Made by a program: the position numbers and the translations under genes
NCBI GenBank assembly: GCA_964423615.1
Contig: CAYRFQ010000063.1
Span: 1 to 43,078 of the forward strand
Direction: 5' to 3'
Length of the DNA stretch: 43,078 bases
Source: CAYRFQ01 sp964423615
GTDB taxonomy: Bacteria; Planctomycetota; Planctomycetia; Gemmatales; Gemmataceae
The notes under the pieces: generated by a model
Seen by the model: the letters and a program-made list of their open reading frames with translations, nothing else
Database searches by the model: none
What the model was told of the DNA's origin: nothing
Shown here: piece by piece, positions 28,469 through 37,465 of the stretch
How the letters are laid out: each line of letters opens with the position of its first letter
Numbering within the stretch: position 1 is the stretch's first letter

Positions 28469-29047
28469 ATGATTCCCTCGGAATTGCAGACCGTCGCCAG
28501 TGCGGTCCTCCGTCTCGCCGAGCAACAAACCTATGTCGTCCCGCGAGATATCCGGGCCGAACTCTTGCAAGCCAACTTTCCTGAATCCCGCTGGAAGGAG
28601 GTCGTGGAAATGCTGCGAGAATCGCTGAATTATAGACAAGGACGCTATTACTTTCTGGCATCGAGGCAGGTCCGACACACTCAACAAGAAGCGGAACAAG
28701 AACTGCTCAAAGATGCACTCGAGGAACTGCTCGAAAAGCACAAAACTCGACTGCCGGACCTGGAGCGACGAATGGAAGAACGAATCGATTTTTCCTACCC
28801 GTTGAAGGCACGAACGGAAAACGACGAAGAACTGACGATTTTGAGCCGAGACTTGTCGATGTCGGGAATCGGATTCCTTTCGACTCGCAGTTTTCTCGGT
28901 CGGAAACTAAGGCTCTCGTTACCAAGCGGAGGTAGCGAAGCGATCATCGTCTCCGTACGTGTCTTATGGTCCAGTACTGTCGCCGATGGGATTTTTGAAA
29001 ACGGCGGTGCGTTTTTGGACTTTGTTCCCGATGAATCCTCATCCTGA
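28469..29047 (+). CDS. PilZ domain protein with N-terminal helical region
   Basis: The 192-residue protein starts with about 60 residues resembling a winged-helix fold (VPRDIRAELLQANFPESRWK), followed by a charged, probably coiled-coil stretch. Its C-terminal PilZ domain keeps RMEER (RxxxR) and DLSMSG (DxSxxG), so c-di-GMP binding is expected. ATG 28469 is preceded by a purine-rich AGAGAAGAG. It follows the kinase-PilZ gene and is 21 nt upstream of the methyltransferase-glycosyltransferase gene, so it may regulate envelope glycan work. The winged-helix call is tentative. Confidence 0.82.
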   Translation: MIPSELQTVASAVLRLAEQQTYVVPRDIRAELLQANFPESRWKEVVEMLRESLNYRQGRYYFLASRQVRHTQQEAEQELLKDALEELLEKHKTRLPDLERRMEERIDFSYPLKARTENDEELTILSRDLSMSGIGFLSTRSFLGRKLRLSLPSGGSEAIIVSVRVLWSSTVADGIFENGGAFLDFVPDESSS

Positions 29048-29068
29048 CGGCAGACATGGAGGCTCCCG

Positions 29069-30778
29069 ATGAGTGGACAATCGCCCCTCGCTACCATTAC
29101 ACGAGACTTTGCGTTTCTGATCCCGGCGGATGCGTCGGTGGTCGTTCAAGTTGGCCCCGGCAACCAGGAACTGGCGAGGGTATATAAACGGATTAACCCC
29201 AAGTGTCGGTACGTCGTCATCTCAAGCGAAGACGATGCCGAGCGGTGGGAAGACTCCGGAGTGGATCAAGTCCTTGTCGCGGATTGGAATTCGACGTCGA
29301 ATCTGGTTGAGTTCTCCAAGGGCAGCGCTGACTGTGTGGTTTTCTTCGGGGCGTTCGAACGGCTCATGGCCCCATGGAAGGTGTTGAGCGAAGCGGTTGA
29401 GTGGCTCAAGCCAGATGGCCAGGTCCTCCTGGGTGTCCCGAACGTTCAACACTGGTCTACCTTGCTCGCATTGGTATCGGGCAAACTGGTGTATCGGAAC
29501 CAAAACGGGTTTCCGGAAGACCAACTGCGTTTTTTTTCGGCGGAAACGATCAAGGATATCTTCGATCGTTGCGGGGTCCAACTCCAGGAGCTACGGGCGC
29601 ACGGTCACGAATCGCAAGATTGGCAGAACATCCAGCAACTCCTCCAACCTCTCTTGAACGCCTTGCAGATCCAGCCGCAAGACTTTGCTGGTCGGAGTCG
29701 TGCTCAGCTGTATTTTGCCCGAGGGATAAAGCAGGACGCCGCGCCCACGAAAACCCTGATCCAGACGATCATGGCGGCTCCTGTTGGTTGCGATCACATC
29801 CGTGTCTATCAACCCAACACTTTCCTGACCACGATTCCCGCCGTACGAACGCTCGCCACGCAACCGGCGAAAGGAACGGGCCACGTTCAGCTTGCGAATC
29901 CCCTCCCGGACGAACAGAGAGTACTGATTTGGCAGCGTTCGTTCTTGACGTATCCTCGAGACATCCCGACGTTGAAGAACTTCGTTCAACAGGGATATCT
30001 GCTTGTCGCCGAGATGGACGACGACCCTGGACGTTGGCGTGAATACGACGACATGTTTAATTTCCGGGTGTGCCATGCGGTGCAAACTTCGACCGAAACG
30101 CTGGCGGACTTTTTTCGGCCACACAATCCCAACGTTGGTGTCTTTTCGAATCAGTTAGCGATCCTGCCGCCGCCCCGACCAACTCCTGGTCGTGACGAAC
30201 CGCTGACGCTGTTCTTTGGGGCGTTGAACCGTGAAGAAGATTGGGAACCGTTGATGCCCGCGATCAACCGAGTCCTGGCGAAACTCGGGGACAAGGTTCG
30301 AGTGGAGGTCATCTTCGACGAAAAGTTTTTCGCGGCTCTGACGATTCCCGATAAGCAATTCACTCCATTTTGCCCTTACGAGCAATATTTGCAAATCCTT
30401 GGCCGATGCCACGTTACGTTGTTGCCGCTACGCGAAACTCGGTTCAATTCGATGAAGTCCGATTTGAAGTTTTTGGAGTGCGCTGGGCATAGCGTGGCCG
30501 TTTTGGCGAGTCCGGTGGTGTATTCCAATAGCTTGCGGGACGGCGAAACTGGGTTGTTGTTCACGAACGAAAGGGAGTTTGAAGACAAGCTCCAGAGGCT
30601 ATTGGAAGACAGTGATTTGCGGCAACGACTGGTTCAGACTGCCTATGAATATGTGAGAGACAATCGGATGCTCTCGCAGCACTTCCGAAAGCGATACGAC
30701 TGGTATCAACAGTTGATCGCGGACCTGCCCCGGTTGAACGAAGAACTCCGGCAACGTGTTCCGGAAATGTTTGAGTGA
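29069..30778 (+). CDS. methyltransferase - glycosyltransferase fusion
   Basis: The first 200 or so residues form a SAM-dependent methyltransferase-like fold (VVVQVGPGNQELARVY, then EWLKPDGQVLLGVPNVQHW). The region after about residue 240 resembles a GT-B glycosyltransferase of the GT1/GT4 kind, with the closing pattern KFLECAGHSVAVLASPVVYS followed by LRDGETGLLFTNEREFEDKL. The two modules suggest methylation and sugar transfer on a surface polysaccharide (inference). The glycine-rich SAM motif is weak (VGPGNQE), so activity of the first module is not certain. GGAGG lies 6 nt before the ATG. Confidence 0.8.
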   Translation: MSGQSPLATITRDFAFLIPADASVVVQVGPGNQELARVYKRINPKCRYVVISSEDDAERWEDSGVDQVLVADWNSTSNLVEFSKGSADCVVFFGAFERLMAPWKVLSEAVEWLKPDGQVLLGVPNVQHWSTLLALVSGKLVYRNQNGFPEDQLRFFSAETIKDIFDRCGVQLQELRAHGHESQDWQNIQQLLQPLLNALQIQPQDFAGRSRAQLYFARGIKQDAAPTKTLIQTIMAAPVGCDHIRVYQPNTFLTTIPAVRTLATQPAKGTGHVQLANPLPDEQRVLIWQRSFLTYPRDIPTLKNFVQQGYLLVAEMDDDPGRWREYDDMFNFRVCHAVQTSTETLADFFRPHNPNVGVFSNQLAILPPPRPTPGRDEPLTLFFGALNREEDWEPLMPAINRVLAKLGDKVRVEVIFDEKFFAALTIPDKQFTPFCPYEQYLQILGRCHVTLLPLRETRFNSMKSDLKFLECAGHSVAVLASPVVYSNSLRDGETGLLFTNEREFEDKLQRLLEDSDLRQRLVQTAYEYVRDNRMLSQHFRKRYDWYQQLIADLPRLNEELRQRVPEMFE

Positions 30779-30925
30779 CTCGGGACTGAAGTTAGGGCTG
30801 CTTTGTAGCATTCGTGCCACCCACCCCTCTACCGCCTTCCATTCCAACAAGATCGACTAGCGGTCCGTTTTTGAGCGTCTCTCGCACTAGAGGGGCCTTT
30901 CGAGTTTGCCGCAGCGGAGGTGAAA

Positions 30926-32341
30926 GTGCGAACCTCATCGAATCCTAGCACCCAAAGCCGCCAACCTGCTGGATTGGCCTGGCCACTGATGGTTCCTCTC
31001 ACCATCGCAGCACTGGCGATGGTGGCCACGCTCCCTGGACGAACGCATGGTTTGGGGCTCATCACGGAACTGTTATTGACGGACTTGCAGATCGACCGCG
31101 TAACGTACGCGAACATCAACTTGTGGGCTACACTCCTGGGCGCGTCGTTCTGCATTCCTTGTGGCTGGTTAATCGATCGGTTGGGAAGCCGGAGTACATT
31201 GTCGGCCACCTGTGTGCTGTTGGGGCTTGTTGTCACAGGGATGACACTCCTGAGTTCAGGAAGTGTCGTGTTGTTGTTCTGTTTCGTGGTGTTGACAAGG
31301 GGGTTGGGCCAGAGTGCCCTGTCCGTGATCAGCTTGACGATCATGGGAAAGACTGTCGGAAAGAAGTCACGTTTTGGCGTCGCGGTGTATTCGGTTCTGT
31401 GTACGGTTGGGTTCATCGCCGCCTTTGTCGGGATCAAATACTGGGAAAGCACGCGAGGCAACGATCTGGACCCGTCGGAGCACTGGCGTACGTTGTGGTC
31501 GGCGATTGGCTTTTGCGTGGTGGGGTTCGGAGCGATCAGTTGGATTCCGCGGCACGTTCCTGCAGGAAACCCGACGGAAGGCGAGAACTCCTCCGGTCAG
31601 TCGAGATCCGGCAACGAGTTGTCTCTCCAGGAAACGAAACCAGAAGAGCTAACCTTTCGCCAGGCGTTGGCGACCCAAGCGTTCTGGGCATTTGCCCTGG
31701 CGACTTCGTTTTACGGGATGGTGGCTGCGGGGATTTCTCTTTTCAACCAATCGATCCTCGAAGATCGAGGCTTCGACCGAAGCCTATTCTTGACGATCAC
31801 GGCCATTGGTCCTTTGCTTGGCCTCGTGGCGAACCTGGGGACTGGTGCTGCGGCCATCAAGGTTTCTCTGGAGAAGTTACTGGCGCTTGCGATGCTGTTG
31901 CTCGCGGGTGCGTTACTGGGGTTTCCGTTCGTCCAAACCCTGGTCCACATCTACGCCTACGCAATCACGTTAGCTGTGGCAGGAGGAATGATCACGGTTT
32001 TGTTCTTTGCTGTGTGGAGCAAGCATTTTGGAGAGACCCACCTCGGCAAGATTCAAGGGGCCGCCCAGATGCTCACTGTGTTTGCGTCGGCCATTGGGCC
32101 GTTGCTGTTGGCCTTGTGTAAAGATTGGACCGATTCGTACGACTTGTTTTATCGATCGGCAGGAGGCGTCAGTCTTGGGTTGGCCGGATGGGCGTATTTC
32201 GTACACCTGCCGGAACCAGCCATTGTTTTGCCCGGTGAGTCGTTGAGAGGTGTCGCAGACAGAGTTCCCTTGCTGGATGTTCACCCGGAAAACGCTCATG
32301 AGGACGACGCGATCCGGACGGACGAAACCCCGATTCAGTGA
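30926..32341 (+). CDS. MFS transporter, oxalate/formate antiporter-like
   Basis: This is a twelve-helix major facilitator with motif A in the second-third helix loop (GWLIDRLGSR) and a hydrophilic loop between the halves (NPTEGENSSGQSRSGNELS). The overall pattern fits the OFA (oxalate/formate antiporter) branch, but the substrate is unknown. Two GTG codons are close: 30920 lies within the GGAGG ribosome binding site, so GTG 30926 is preferred. It is preceded by a 140-nt gap after the glycosyltransferase gene. Confidence 0.85.
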   Translation: MRTSSNPSTQSRQPAGLAWPLMVPLTIAALAMVATLPGRTHGLGLITELLLTDLQIDRVTYANINLWATLLGASFCIPCGWLIDRLGSRSTLSATCVLLGLVVTGMTLLSSGSVVLLFCFVVLTRGLGQSALSVISLTIMGKTVGKKSRFGVAVYSVLCTVGFIAAFVGIKYWESTRGNDLDPSEHWRTLWSAIGFCVVGFGAISWIPRHVPAGNPTEGENSSGQSRSGNELSLQETKPEELTFRQALATQAFWAFALATSFYGMVAAGISLFNQSILEDRGFDRSLFLTITAIGPLLGLVANLGTGAAAIKVSLEKLLALAMLLLAGALLGFPFVQTLVHIYAYAITLAVAGGMITVLFFAVWSKHFGETHLGKIQGAAQMLTVFASAIGPLLLALCKDWTDSYDLFYRSAGGVSLGLAGWAYFVHLPEPAIVLPGESLRGVADRVPLLDVHPENAHEDDAIRTDETPIQ

Positions 32342-32377
32342 GGGGTTCGGGACATGACCACGAGACGGTTGTGTTGA

Positions 32378-33157
32378 CTAAAACTTTTTAGGTACTTCGG
32401 TTGCCCGCAACAAAACCGCGCGTAAGGCCTGTTCTCGATCAGGTGCGGTTATTGGAATTCGTCGGAAATGCGTGCCGTCCGAGTATTTCGGGTCAGGGAT
32501 GTCTGCAATTACCCGGATGCCTTCCTTGACGCGTTCTTCCTTCCAAGTGACTTTAAGGCTCTTGAGGGCCGTCACCACGGGATTGGTGTTTCCGTCTTGG
32601 GCGGAGACGTATTGGGTTGTGTGACGAGTCTCGGTTTGCGTCTGCTTTTGGTTTTCCTGCTTTGTTGGAGCTGTGACTTTAGGCCGGGAAGTCGTCGAAT
32701 TGGATCTTGGATTGGGTTGTTCGGTTCCTTGGATTGCTTTCAAAGGAGCAGGCTCTGGTTTCAGCATCTTGGGCGTGATTTTTGAACTCTCTTCCTTCGT
32801 CGTCTGGGTTTTGGAAGTATTGGTCGTTTCGCTTGGATTGGTGTCGTTCGCAGAGTTCTTGAGAGATTGCCATCGGGGAGAGTTGCCCGAGTTGACGTTT
32901 CGTTTTTTGGTTCCCTCGGCCATACGCAGGGGCACTGCACCGGGGAGGTTTCCTGCGGTCAAGCTGGCGGGCGTTGAACCTCCATCGATCGGGATCGGCT
33001 CGGGAACGAACGAGGTCGGAGTCGATTTCGATACAACGGGATTCCCACCCACGAGGGGGTCGTCTTTGGCCAGGGTCTCTTTTTTCGGGGGACACCCTGT
33101 TAACACGACCGAGGTCAGCAGACCAAGGATCAAAAGGCTTGTGCGGATCTTGCGCAT
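32378..33157 (-). CDS. lipoprotein of unknown function
   Basis: The 259-residue protein has an N-terminal lipoprotein signal (MRKIRTSLLILGLLTSVVLT, lipobox LTGC). A Ser/Thr/Lys/Gln-rich middle region of low complexity leads to a folded C-terminal part of about 70 residues (TALKSLKVTWKEERVKEGIR...REQALRAVLLRATEVPKKF). The start at 33157 is chosen because it begins the signal; an in-frame ATG at 33205 would add an unrelated charged leader. The family was not recognised. It is convergent with the MFS gene (36 nt apart) and divergent from the dehydrogenase gene. Confidence 0.75.
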   Translation of the reverse strand: MRKIRTSLLILGLLTSVVLTGCPPKKETLAKDDPLVGGNPVVSKSTPTSFVPEPIPIDGGSTPASLTAGNLPGAVPLRMAEGTKKRNVNSGNSPRWQSLKNSANDTNPSETTNTSKTQTTKEESSKITPKMLKPEPAPLKAIQGTEQPNPRSNSTTSRPKVTAPTKQENQKQTQTETRHTTQYVSAQDGNTNPVVTALKSLKVTWKEERVKEGIRVIADIPDPKYSDGTHFRRIPITAPDREQALRAVLLRATEVPKKF

Positions 33158-33364
33158 GACAGTGGCCTCGGAGTTGTTCGGTTTTGGACTGACACGCCTG
33201 CACATCTTAACACTCTTCTCTGACCACTCTATACTTCGTGTTCTCCGGGAATGCCCAACTCGTCAAGAATTTCGGTGCAATCCGGAATGGCAACCCAGGT
33301 CACTTTGATACAACAATCGGTACGGTAACAACGCGTTCTATAGATAAATCAGGGAGTCTCTGCA

Positions 33365-34426
33365 ATGCCAACTTTTCGAATCGCCGTGATTGCCGGAGAC
33401 GGCATTGGTCCGGAAGTCACCGAAGCCGCCATTGAAGTTGTCGAGGCTGCTGTGAGAGGCACGGACGCCGCCATCGAATGGAATCGTCTCCCTTGGGGTA
33501 GCGAGTATTACAAAGCCCAAAAACAGATCATGCCCGACGATGGTTGGGAGCAACTCCGCAAGCATGACGCGATACTTATGGGAGCGTTGGGTAGTCCTGA
33601 CCTGCCAGACACCGTAACGGTTGGTGAACTTCTGCTCCCGCTCCGTCGGAACTTCGATTTGTATGTGAACCTTCGACCTGCTTATCTTTTTGACGGCGTC
33701 CAATCACCCCTTCGCGACAAAGAACCCAAGTCGATCGACATGCTCGTGTACCGGGAAAATACCGAGGGCGAATACAGCCCCGTCGGAGGACGCGTCTACA
33801 AGTCTACCGAAAACGAAGTGGCCATCGAAACGGCCGTCTATACTGCCCGAGGATGCGAGCGAATCATGCGGGCTGCGTTCGAAGGTGCTCGTCACCGACC
33901 TCGCAAGCTCGTCACGTCGATCACCAAATCCAATGCCTTGATCTACGGCATGAATCTATGGGATGACGTCTTCCAAAGGGTTGCCTCTGACTACCCGGAT
34001 ATCAAGTCACAGTCGCTTCTGGTCGATGCTGCAGCCATGGACTTGGTCCGCAAACCCGAAACGTTTGATGTGATTGTTGCAGGCAACTTATTCGGCGACA
34101 TTCTGACCGATTTGAGCGCCATGGTTACGGGAAGCGTCGGACTCGCTTCGAGCGCCAATATCAATCCAACCCGAACGTATCCGAGTATGTTCGAACCGGT
34201 CCATGGTTCTGCTCCCGATATTGCCGGCCAAGGGATTGCCAACCCACTGGCGGCTGTGTTGACGACGTGTCTGATGCTCGAACATTTGGAACAACGTGAG
34301 GTTGCCGGAAAGATTAAAGGGGCCGTCGCGGAGGTGTTGAAGAAAGGTAAAGCCGTGACGCCTGATTTGGGTGGCAGAGCCACGACGAAAGACGTGACGG
34401 AAGCGGTCGTGAAGGCTGTAAGCTAA
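33365..34426 (+). CDS. tartrate/D-malate-type decarboxylating dehydrogenase
   Basis: The protein belongs to the isocitrate/isopropylmalate dehydrogenase superfamily, with 353 residues. It has AVIAGDGIGPEV at the start, YRENTEGEYS in the active-site region, the metal-binding aspartates around NLFGDILTDL and the NAD-binding MFEPVHGSAPDIAGQGIANP. The pattern FDLYVNLRP with RENTEGEYS fits the tartrate/D-malate dehydrogenase branch (TtuC/DmlA-like) better than leucine biosynthesis LeuB, but isopropylmalate or another 2-hydroxyacid remains possible. There is no neighbouring leucine or TCA gene to decide the substrate. Confidence 0.85.
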   Translation: MPTFRIAVIAGDGIGPEVTEAAIEVVEAAVRGTDAAIEWNRLPWGSEYYKAQKQIMPDDGWEQLRKHDAILMGALGSPDLPDTVTVGELLLPLRRNFDLYVNLRPAYLFDGVQSPLRDKEPKSIDMLVYRENTEGEYSPVGGRVYKSTENEVAIETAVYTARGCERIMRAAFEGARHRPRKLVTSITKSNALIYGMNLWDDVFQRVASDYPDIKSQSLLVDAAAMDLVRKPETFDVIVAGNLFGDILTDLSAMVTGSVGLASSANINPTRTYPSMFEPVHGSAPDIAGQGIANPLAAVLTTCLMLEHLEQREVAGKIKGAVAEVLKKGKAVTPDLGGRATTKDVTEAVVKAVS

Positions 34427-34461
34427 GCACGAGTCCAGAGCGTTGATTTGATGGCATGAGT

Positions 34462-34722
34462 TTAGGCATTCGCAGGCCAGGCACAATGCGGACACTTGGC
34501 ACAAACCCGTTGAAAATCGGCAACAGATGAGAATACTTCTGACGTCGCCACCCACCGCCGAAGTTCTTCGGCGGTGTCGGTTGGTCCAACCTGGTCGGCC
34601 ATGCAACATTCCCAGCAAAGGCCTTCATCGATGGTTTTACCAAATGCCGGGCAGAAGACTTGCTCGGATCTTTCGTTGCGATGAGGGGGAGGAAAAACTT
34701 CTCTCTTGGAATCATTTTCCAT
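34462..34722 (-). CDS. small Cys-rich protein
   Basis: The 86-residue protein has cysteines grouped as FCPAFGKTI, CWECC and CAKCPHC, a pattern that could bind Fe-S or zinc. The middle (PTDTAEELRRWV) is helical. I recall similar small ORFs in planctomycete genomes but no function. It faces the dehydrogenase gene tail to tail (35 nt apart). The ribosome binding site is weak. The spacing of cysteine pairs argues against a chance frame. Confidence 0.65.
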   Translation of the reverse strand: MENDSKREVFPPPHRNERSEQVFCPAFGKTIDEGLCWECCMADQVGPTDTAEELRRWVATSEVFSSVADFQRVCAKCPHCAWPANA

Positions 34723-34800
34723 TCGGTGGAACCACCATTTTGTCGGATGAATCGATACTCTCGATCATTTCAAAATTAATGAGGAGGTGTTTCGTCGTTG

Positions 34801-34834
34801 TTTCCCACGATGTATCCAAGCCCACCGTGGGAAA
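34801..34834. promoter_or_regulatory. 9-bp inverted repeat after the zinc-ribbon gene
   Basis: TTTCCCACG (34801-34809) and CGTGGGAAA (34826-34834) are perfect complements with a 16-nt spacer. The repeat lies between two minus-strand genes. No T-run follows on either strand, so it could be an operator for the Cys-rich gene as easily as a terminator. Confidence 0.45.
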
Positions 34835-34859
34835 GAGGTTGCAGTCTATCGTCGCAAAA

Positions 34860-37124
34860 TTATTCCCGAGTCGGTCGGAGGATAGGCAAGGATTTCGCCA
34901 ATTGTTCCGCGCCCGTCTTGGTCAGCATCGCTCGGAGCCCATTTGACGGGACATCGGATTGCACGAGCAGGATTTTTCCGTTGGCCAAAACGACCATGAA
35001 GCCTTCTGGGGTGGTCTTGGAGAACTCTGGAAGGGTTCCTGCTTCAAAAGTCAAGTCTTCCGGCTTCGTCCAAGGAACAGACTTCTCCGCTTCCGCGAAT
35101 AAGATCGAATGACCGGTTGGAAATCCCAGTTCTTTGTCCAGCTTGAGTGCTGCGTCTTTTCCTTTCTCGAAGATGGCTCCCGGACCGACGATGAGCTGGT
35201 AATTGGTGTGTCCCGGCGGTCCATTCGTACCAGGCGCCCGGAACAGGTCCGGCATTTCGTCGATCAACTTTTTGTTGTGTTCGCTGTCCCACGGCTCGTC
35301 GAGTTTGAATCGTTTGTACAGGTCCTCTTCTCCAATTTCAGGCAAGATGGCCACGCGCCAACTCAGCCCTTGTCCGCTCGTCCAGTTCTTGGGAAATCCA
35401 CTGGGTACATTGCGGGTAGAGGCCTTGATCAACCCGCTGTGCAAGACTCTAGCCTGGACAGAGCGTTTTTCTTGTTGGCTCGAAAGTTGGAGTTCGGTCG
35501 GGATGTTTTCGACTTGTTCGGCATTGAGTTTCGTGGTGACTGTCAACGTGTTGTCTTCTTCGGTCACGTTCATGTTGTTCAACAGGACTTTACCAACCTC
35601 GACGATGCCAGGGGGAATTTGGGATGGCTTTCTGGGTTCTGCAAGCGACTGGGCGAGTCGAATCGGCAAGTTCTGGCCGGCCACACCAAGAAATTCCAGC
35701 GGCATGGCTCCGACACCGATCCCGGCAATCTGGAAGGCAATGGCTGCTTGTGTTGCCTTCGAGACAGGCGGCGGAGTTGTTACAAGTGCGTTCAGCTGGG
35801 TAACTGTCTTGTCGATCGTTTCCTTGGCCTGTAGGACCGTGGCTGCATCGGAGCATTTGGCCGAAAAGACAATTTGGCACCCGTCTTTCAGGTCCATGGT
35901 GAAAAGGGCGTGCTTCACGTTCTTCAGCAGGTCTTTGTCGTCCCAGTTCCATTCTTCGACCTTCTTTGCAAGGAGTTCGAGACGATTGCTCACGATCGTG
36001 ATCTGGTGTCCCTGCGAAATTGCCGTCAACGTTGGGTTTAATTTTTTCGAAGGGTCTTTCTTCAGGCCCGTCAAGACGATTTCCATGTCGCCTGTTGGTA
36101 CGATGGCAAGCTGTTGATTCCCAAAGACGATCATTGCATAGCTCAAATCGCCGGGGAGTTTCAATTTCTTGATCGTCAACCCTGCTGCAGCTGGGATCGA
36201 ATCGCCCCCCACATTTTCGGTTATCTTCGCGACCAGCCGATCCCTTGCGTCCTTGTTGGCGAGTTTGATGAGGGCGAGCACTTTGGCTTTCGTCAGGGTA
36301 GTTACATTTTTGTTGAGGGTGGCAAATGTCATTTGCTCGACTTCGTTGGGCTCTACGCCCAAGGCGTCTTTGCTCATTGCCAAGGGGTTTTGTTGTTGAG
36401 CGGCCAGAAACGTTTTGAAAGAATCCGGCATGTTTTTGACCAAGTCGCTCACTCGGAGGGAGACCACGGCCGTGGCCGTTTCGGGAACGATGTTGTGGTG
36501 GGCAATCTGGTTCCAGTCCGGTGCCTGGCCCGGTTTCGCAGCGTTGGGAGACTTCTTGGGCGTCTGGGTGGAAGAGGTTCGCGATTTGGGTTCGAACAAC
36601 TGGGTGAGGAAAGGGGGTTGGAAATACGCGGCAGCTCCGGCGCCGCCACACACGATCAATAGCACGAGTAACGGTGCGACCCATCCCCAATCCCGATACC
36701 TTCGTTGGGGAACCGGGTCGTCGGCCCAAGGGGTCAAGGCTTGAGTTGCGAGCGAATCCGTGTGGACTGTTGGAGTGTTGTCTTCTCCGCCGAAAACGGG
36801 GGTTGTGGTTTCCGTTTTGGTTGACGGCGTCGGGGTGACTTTTTCCGCACTACCTTTCGCGTCGGGACTGGCGGCTGGAGCCGTACTTTTTTCTCTCAAG
36901 GGAGTTTTGTGTGGCACAGGAGGCGGGCTTGATGGGGTCCCTGTCGGATTGTTCGATCCGGGAGTAGAAAAAGATGGGACGGTCCCGCCAGGCGGGGCGA
37001 CAGAACTCTGGTCCGGGATGATTTGTTCGGTGCGGCAGTCCGGACAACGCATCCGCCGCCCCGAGAGTTCTGGCTTCGCCCGGAGCGGCTTGGCACATTG
37101 CGGACAGTGAAATAAAATGTCCAT
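34860..37124 (-). CDS. zinc-ribbon, single-helix protein with DUF1559-like C-terminus
   Basis: The 754-residue protein opens with a zinc ribbon (CPQC at residues 8-11, CPDC around 28-31). A Pro/Thr/Ser-rich linker leads to one transmembrane helix (VAPLLVLLIVCGGAGAAAYF, about 154-173) and a large exported region. Its last part has the DUF1559-type pattern SWRVAILPEIGEEDLYKRF followed by DEPWDSEHNKKLIDEM. Classical DUF1559 proteins start with a type IV pilin-like segment; this one replaces it with a cytosolic zinc ribbon and helix. The middle has two similar long alpha/beta stretches of unknown function. It probably spans the inner membrane with the zinc ribbon inside. Confidence 0.85.
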   Translation of the reverse strand: MDILFHCPQCAKPLRAKPELSGRRMRCPDCRTEQIIPDQSSVAPPGGTVPSFSTPGSNNPTGTPSSPPPVPHKTPLREKSTAPAASPDAKGSAEKVTPTPSTKTETTTPVFGGEDNTPTVHTDSLATQALTPWADDPVPQRRYRDWGWVAPLLVLLIVCGGAGAAAYFQPPFLTQLFEPKSRTSSTQTPKKSPNAAKPGQAPDWNQIAHHNIVPETATAVVSLRVSDLVKNMPDSFKTFLAAQQQNPLAMSKDALGVEPNEVEQMTFATLNKNVTTLTKAKVLALIKLANKDARDRLVAKITENVGGDSIPAAAGLTIKKLKLPGDLSYAMIVFGNQQLAIVPTGDMEIVLTGLKKDPSKKLNPTLTAISQGHQITIVSNRLELLAKKVEEWNWDDKDLLKNVKHALFTMDLKDGCQIVFSAKCSDAATVLQAKETIDKTVTQLNALVTTPPPVSKATQAAIAFQIAGIGVGAMPLEFLGVAGQNLPIRLAQSLAEPRKPSQIPPGIVEVGKVLLNNMNVTEEDNTLTVTTKLNAEQVENIPTELQLSSQQEKRSVQARVLHSGLIKASTRNVPSGFPKNWTSGQGLSWRVAILPEIGEEDLYKRFKLDEPWDSEHNKKLIDEMPDLFRAPGTNGPPGHTNYQLIVGPGAIFEKGKDAALKLDKELGFPTGHSILFAEAEKSVPWTKPEDLTFEAGTLPEFSKTTPEGFMVVLANGKILLVQSDVPSNGLRAMLTKTGAEQLAKSLPILRPTRE

Positions 37125-37465
37125 AAACTACTTTCTCCAGCGATGACCTGGCATCGAGATTAATGGGCGGCGGAAGGGAGAAGGGTGAAAGGAAGGTAAA
37201 GAGTGGAAGAGATACGGGAGAAGATAAAGACAGAAAACGAAAAACCGAAGTTTCCTTGGTTTCGTGTTTCTGCTGTTTCTGCTTTTTCCCTTTGTTTCCG
37301 CTTCCACTTTCCACCTTCCACTTGTCTTCCAAATTACAGTTTTTTTACGAATTGTGACAACCCAGATCTGTATACGATGTTTGGGCCTCCCTGGAAGATA
37401 CCCTGGCGTTGTCCTATCTTGAAATTGGAAGAACCAACTTATTGCTTTCCTTGCGGGTAACAACA
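37125..37465. other. divergent intergenic region with purine/pyrimidine inverted repeat
   Basis: This region separates the minus-strand zinc-ribbon gene from ilvN. It is dominated by a purine-rich tract on the plus strand (about 37165-37253) that turns into a pyrimidine-rich tract (about 37252-37330). No gene is supported. Confidence 0.6.
37165..37330. repeat. imperfect inverted repeat of polypurine and polypyrimidine
   Basis: The left arm (for example GGAAGGTAAAGAGTGGAAG and CAGAAAACGAAAAACCGAAG) has matching complements in the right arm in reversed order (CTTCCACTTTCCACCTTCC and CTTGGTTTCGTGTTTCTG). A transcript of either strand could fold into a long interrupted hairpin. Confidence 0.6.
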
